A stretch of 7,273 nucleotides of DNA from JBLIOB01 sp047639575. Its GTDB lineage: Bacteria; Bacteroidota; Bacteroidia; Flavobacteriales_D; Parvicellaceae. The translations under genes and the position numbers were made by a program. Positions within the stretch are counted from its first letter, which is position 1. Each line of letters begins with the position of its first letter. A model generated the notes under the pieces. It made no database searches. It had not been told where the DNA came from and saw only the letters and a list, made by a program, of their open reading frames with translations. The stretch covers positions 1 through 7,273 of the forward strand of contig JBLIOB010000219.1 of NCBI GenBank assembly GCA_047639575.1. Direction: 5' to 3'. Positions 6,425-7,273 of this stretch are shown piece by piece.

Positions 6425-7137
6425 AACCTGATCCAAGAAACGCCAATTGAGATTGGATACATTTCTTGTCCTTTGCCTTTTTCGAATAATGGAGACAAGC
6501 TATAAAAAGCAGAAAACGCTATTTTATTGAAGGCAACACGGACCGTGGCTCCATACCTATATTTTAAGACATTTTTAAGGTTGTACACTTTATACTTGAT
6601 GTTGTCATCACGCCACTTAGTATGGTTGTTGACCATAACCCCGAATTTAAACCCTGGATAAATCCTGATTTTCTTAAAATTGGCACCCTCATTCTTTGGT
6701 TGAATGTACATGTTTCTAAAACGAAGCTCTATTGGAATATCAAAATAATTAGCTGTGAATTTATTTTTTTTCCAAGCCGTTCCCTGTGAAAGTGGATAAA
6801 GCCCTGTGAAATTATTTCCAGCCGAATCAAGGTTCAACAATTGTCCGTTATGATGAACATTGTGAGAGCCAAAACCTAGTCCGAACGCAAATGCAATTGT
6901 ACTTTTTTTATTTAGAGGTATGTCCTTATACCAGTATGCATTTACCCCAATGGAATAATTTCCTGTTTTGATATCCACAGGGGCTCCAAGCCAAGAATCC
7001 CAATTGATATCAACCGCTATTCGATCAAACTTTTCGGGTCCATCGTCATCAGCCGTTAATTTAAAATACTCAAATAGTCCTTGAGAAAAACTCGTAGAAC
7101 TGAGTATCATTAGAATACTGCAAATCAGTAGTTTCAT
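6421..7137 (-). CDS. Outer-membrane beta-barrel protein (small, PorT/OMP_b-brl-like), function unknown
   Basis: The 238-residue product begins with a signal peptide (MKLLICSILMILSSTSFSQ, cleavage near residues 18-19). It continues with alternating hydrophobic/polar strands and aromatic residues and ends in a terminal Phe (SIGVSWIRF), the usual sign of a barrel inserted by the BAM machinery. Recognisable stretches are FDRIAVDINWDSWLGAP (37-53), IAFAFGLGFGSHNVHHNG (81-98), YFDIPIELRFRN (131-142) and IYPGFKFGVMVNNH (159-172). They resemble small Bacteroidota barrels annotated as porin-family or PorT-family proteins. I cannot assign it to PorT of the type IX secretion system. With about 220 mature residues an 8- to 10-strand barrel is likely. 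Its ATG overlaps the galE stop by 4 bases (ATGA), implying translational coupling to galE. Its stop codon overlaps that of the convergent membrane-protein gene. Confidence 0.82.
   Translation of the reverse strand: MKLLICSILMILSSTSFSQGLFEYFKLTADDDGPEKFDRIAVDINWDSWLGAPVDIKTGNYSIGVNAYWYKDIPLNKKSTIAFAFGLGFGSHNVHHNGQLLNLDSAGNNFTGLYPLSQGTAWKKNKFTANYFDIPIELRFRNMYIQPKNEGANFKKIRIYPGFKFGVMVNNHTKWRDDNIKYKVYNLKNVLKYRYGATVRVAFNKIAFSAFYSLSPLFEKGKGQEMYPISIGVSWIRF
6434..6468 (+). terminator. Candidate hairpin terminator inside the 3' end of the convergent gene
   Basis: Read on the plus strand, CAAGAAA (6434-6440) pairs with TTTCTTG (6462-6468). An inner CCAAT (6443-6447) pairs with ATTGG (6452-6456) around a TGAG loop, and the helices are joined by an uneven internal loop. 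A T-rich stretch (TCCTTTGCCTTTTT, 6469-6482) follows. It begins 10 bases after the stop of the PAP2-like gene, a suitable place to end the asnS/rpoN transcripts, but it lies wholly within the opposite-strand barrel gene. The stem is AT-rich and interrupted, so strength is doubtful. Confidence 0.35.
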
Positions 7138-7273
7138 TCTGGTTTAATCAAAGTTTTTTGCCAATTCCAAGCGCTTAAAAGCGCCTCACTAATTGTCAAT
7201 TTAGGTTCCCATCCTAATACGGTTTTAGCCTTATTAGTATCAGCAAAGATAGCAGGAACATCTCCTTCTCGCC
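7134..7273 (-). CDS. galE: UDP-glucose 4-epimerase, C-terminal 46 codons only
   Basis: The minus strand from the right edge to the stop at 7134 reads REGDVPAIFADTNKAKTVLG, then WEPKLTISEALLSAWNWQ and KTLIKPE. This is the characteristic C-terminal end of GalE: the R-x-GD-x-(P)A motif that contacts the UDP-sugar, a D-x-x-KA helix, LGW, and a final amphipathic helix with paired tryptophans. GalE is a cytoplasmic, NAD-dependent short-chain dehydrogenase-type enzyme that interconverts UDP-glucose and UDP-galactose for cell-surface polysaccharide. A related nucleotide-sugar epimerase cannot be excluded because the Rossmann N-terminus lies outside the window. The stop TGA overlaps the ATG of the barrel gene, so the two genes form one transcription unit. 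Confidence 0.85.
   Translation of the reverse strand, partial: REGDVPAIFADTNKAKTVLGWEPKLTISEALLSAWNWQKTLIKPE

Noticed and set aside
6678..6702. TTGGCACCCTCATTCTTTGG as a possible sigma-54 promoter
   Set aside because: The -24 half is good but the -12 half lacks GC, and it is antisense inside the barrel gene.
7171..7184. GCGCTT-AA-AAGCGC inverted repeat near the galE 3' end
   Set aside because: The loop is too short for a full stem, no T-run follows on either strand, and it encodes the conserved C-terminal helix. Likely coincidence.

Overview
The window looks like ordinary chromosomal DNA from a member of the Bacteroidota, probably a Flavobacteriales-like lineage. The evidence is AT-rich coding sequence, start codons preceded by A-rich stretches rather than clear Shine-Dalgarno sites, a TetR-TolC-adaptor efflux operon of the type common in that phylum, a sigma-54 with a long acidic linker, and a small outer-membrane beta-barrel protein ending in Phe. 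The phylum is inferred from protein style and gene order, and the genus cannot be named.

The left part (1-2540, minus strand) is one transcription unit read right to left. A TetR-family regulator comes first, followed 2 bases later by a TolC-like outer-membrane efflux protein. After 34 bases comes a lipoprotein membrane-fusion adaptor that runs off the left edge. Together they describe a tripartite efflux system under a local regulator. The inner-membrane pump, most likely of the RND type, is expected just beyond the left edge but is not visible.

A divergent intergenic region (2541-2764) separates this operon from the plus-strand block. It must hold promoters for both directions. No convincing promoter boxes could be picked out. 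One near-repeated element appears here in inverted orientation, with one copy inside the annotated 5' end of the regulator gene.

The middle part (2765-6424, plus strand) carries asnS (asparaginyl-tRNA synthetase), rpoN (sigma-54) and, 9 bases after rpoN, a small multi-pass membrane protein that resembles a PAP2 phosphatase whose catalytic motifs have decayed.

The right part (6421-7273, minus strand) is the last 46 codons of a UDP-glucose 4-epimerase (galE), then a small outer-membrane beta-barrel protein whose ATG overlaps the galE stop by 4 bases. That barrel gene meets the PAP2-like gene tail to tail with a 4-base overlap of stop codons, so no free space remains for a terminator between them.

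I see no tRNA or rRNA gene, insertion sequence, prophage, CRISPR array or defence island. The window is mostly housekeeping, and I did not find a new multi-gene system. The points most worth a second look are the degenerate PAP2-like protein coupled to rpoN, the terminator-less convergent junction with a hairpin in coding sequence, and the shared element around the tetR start.
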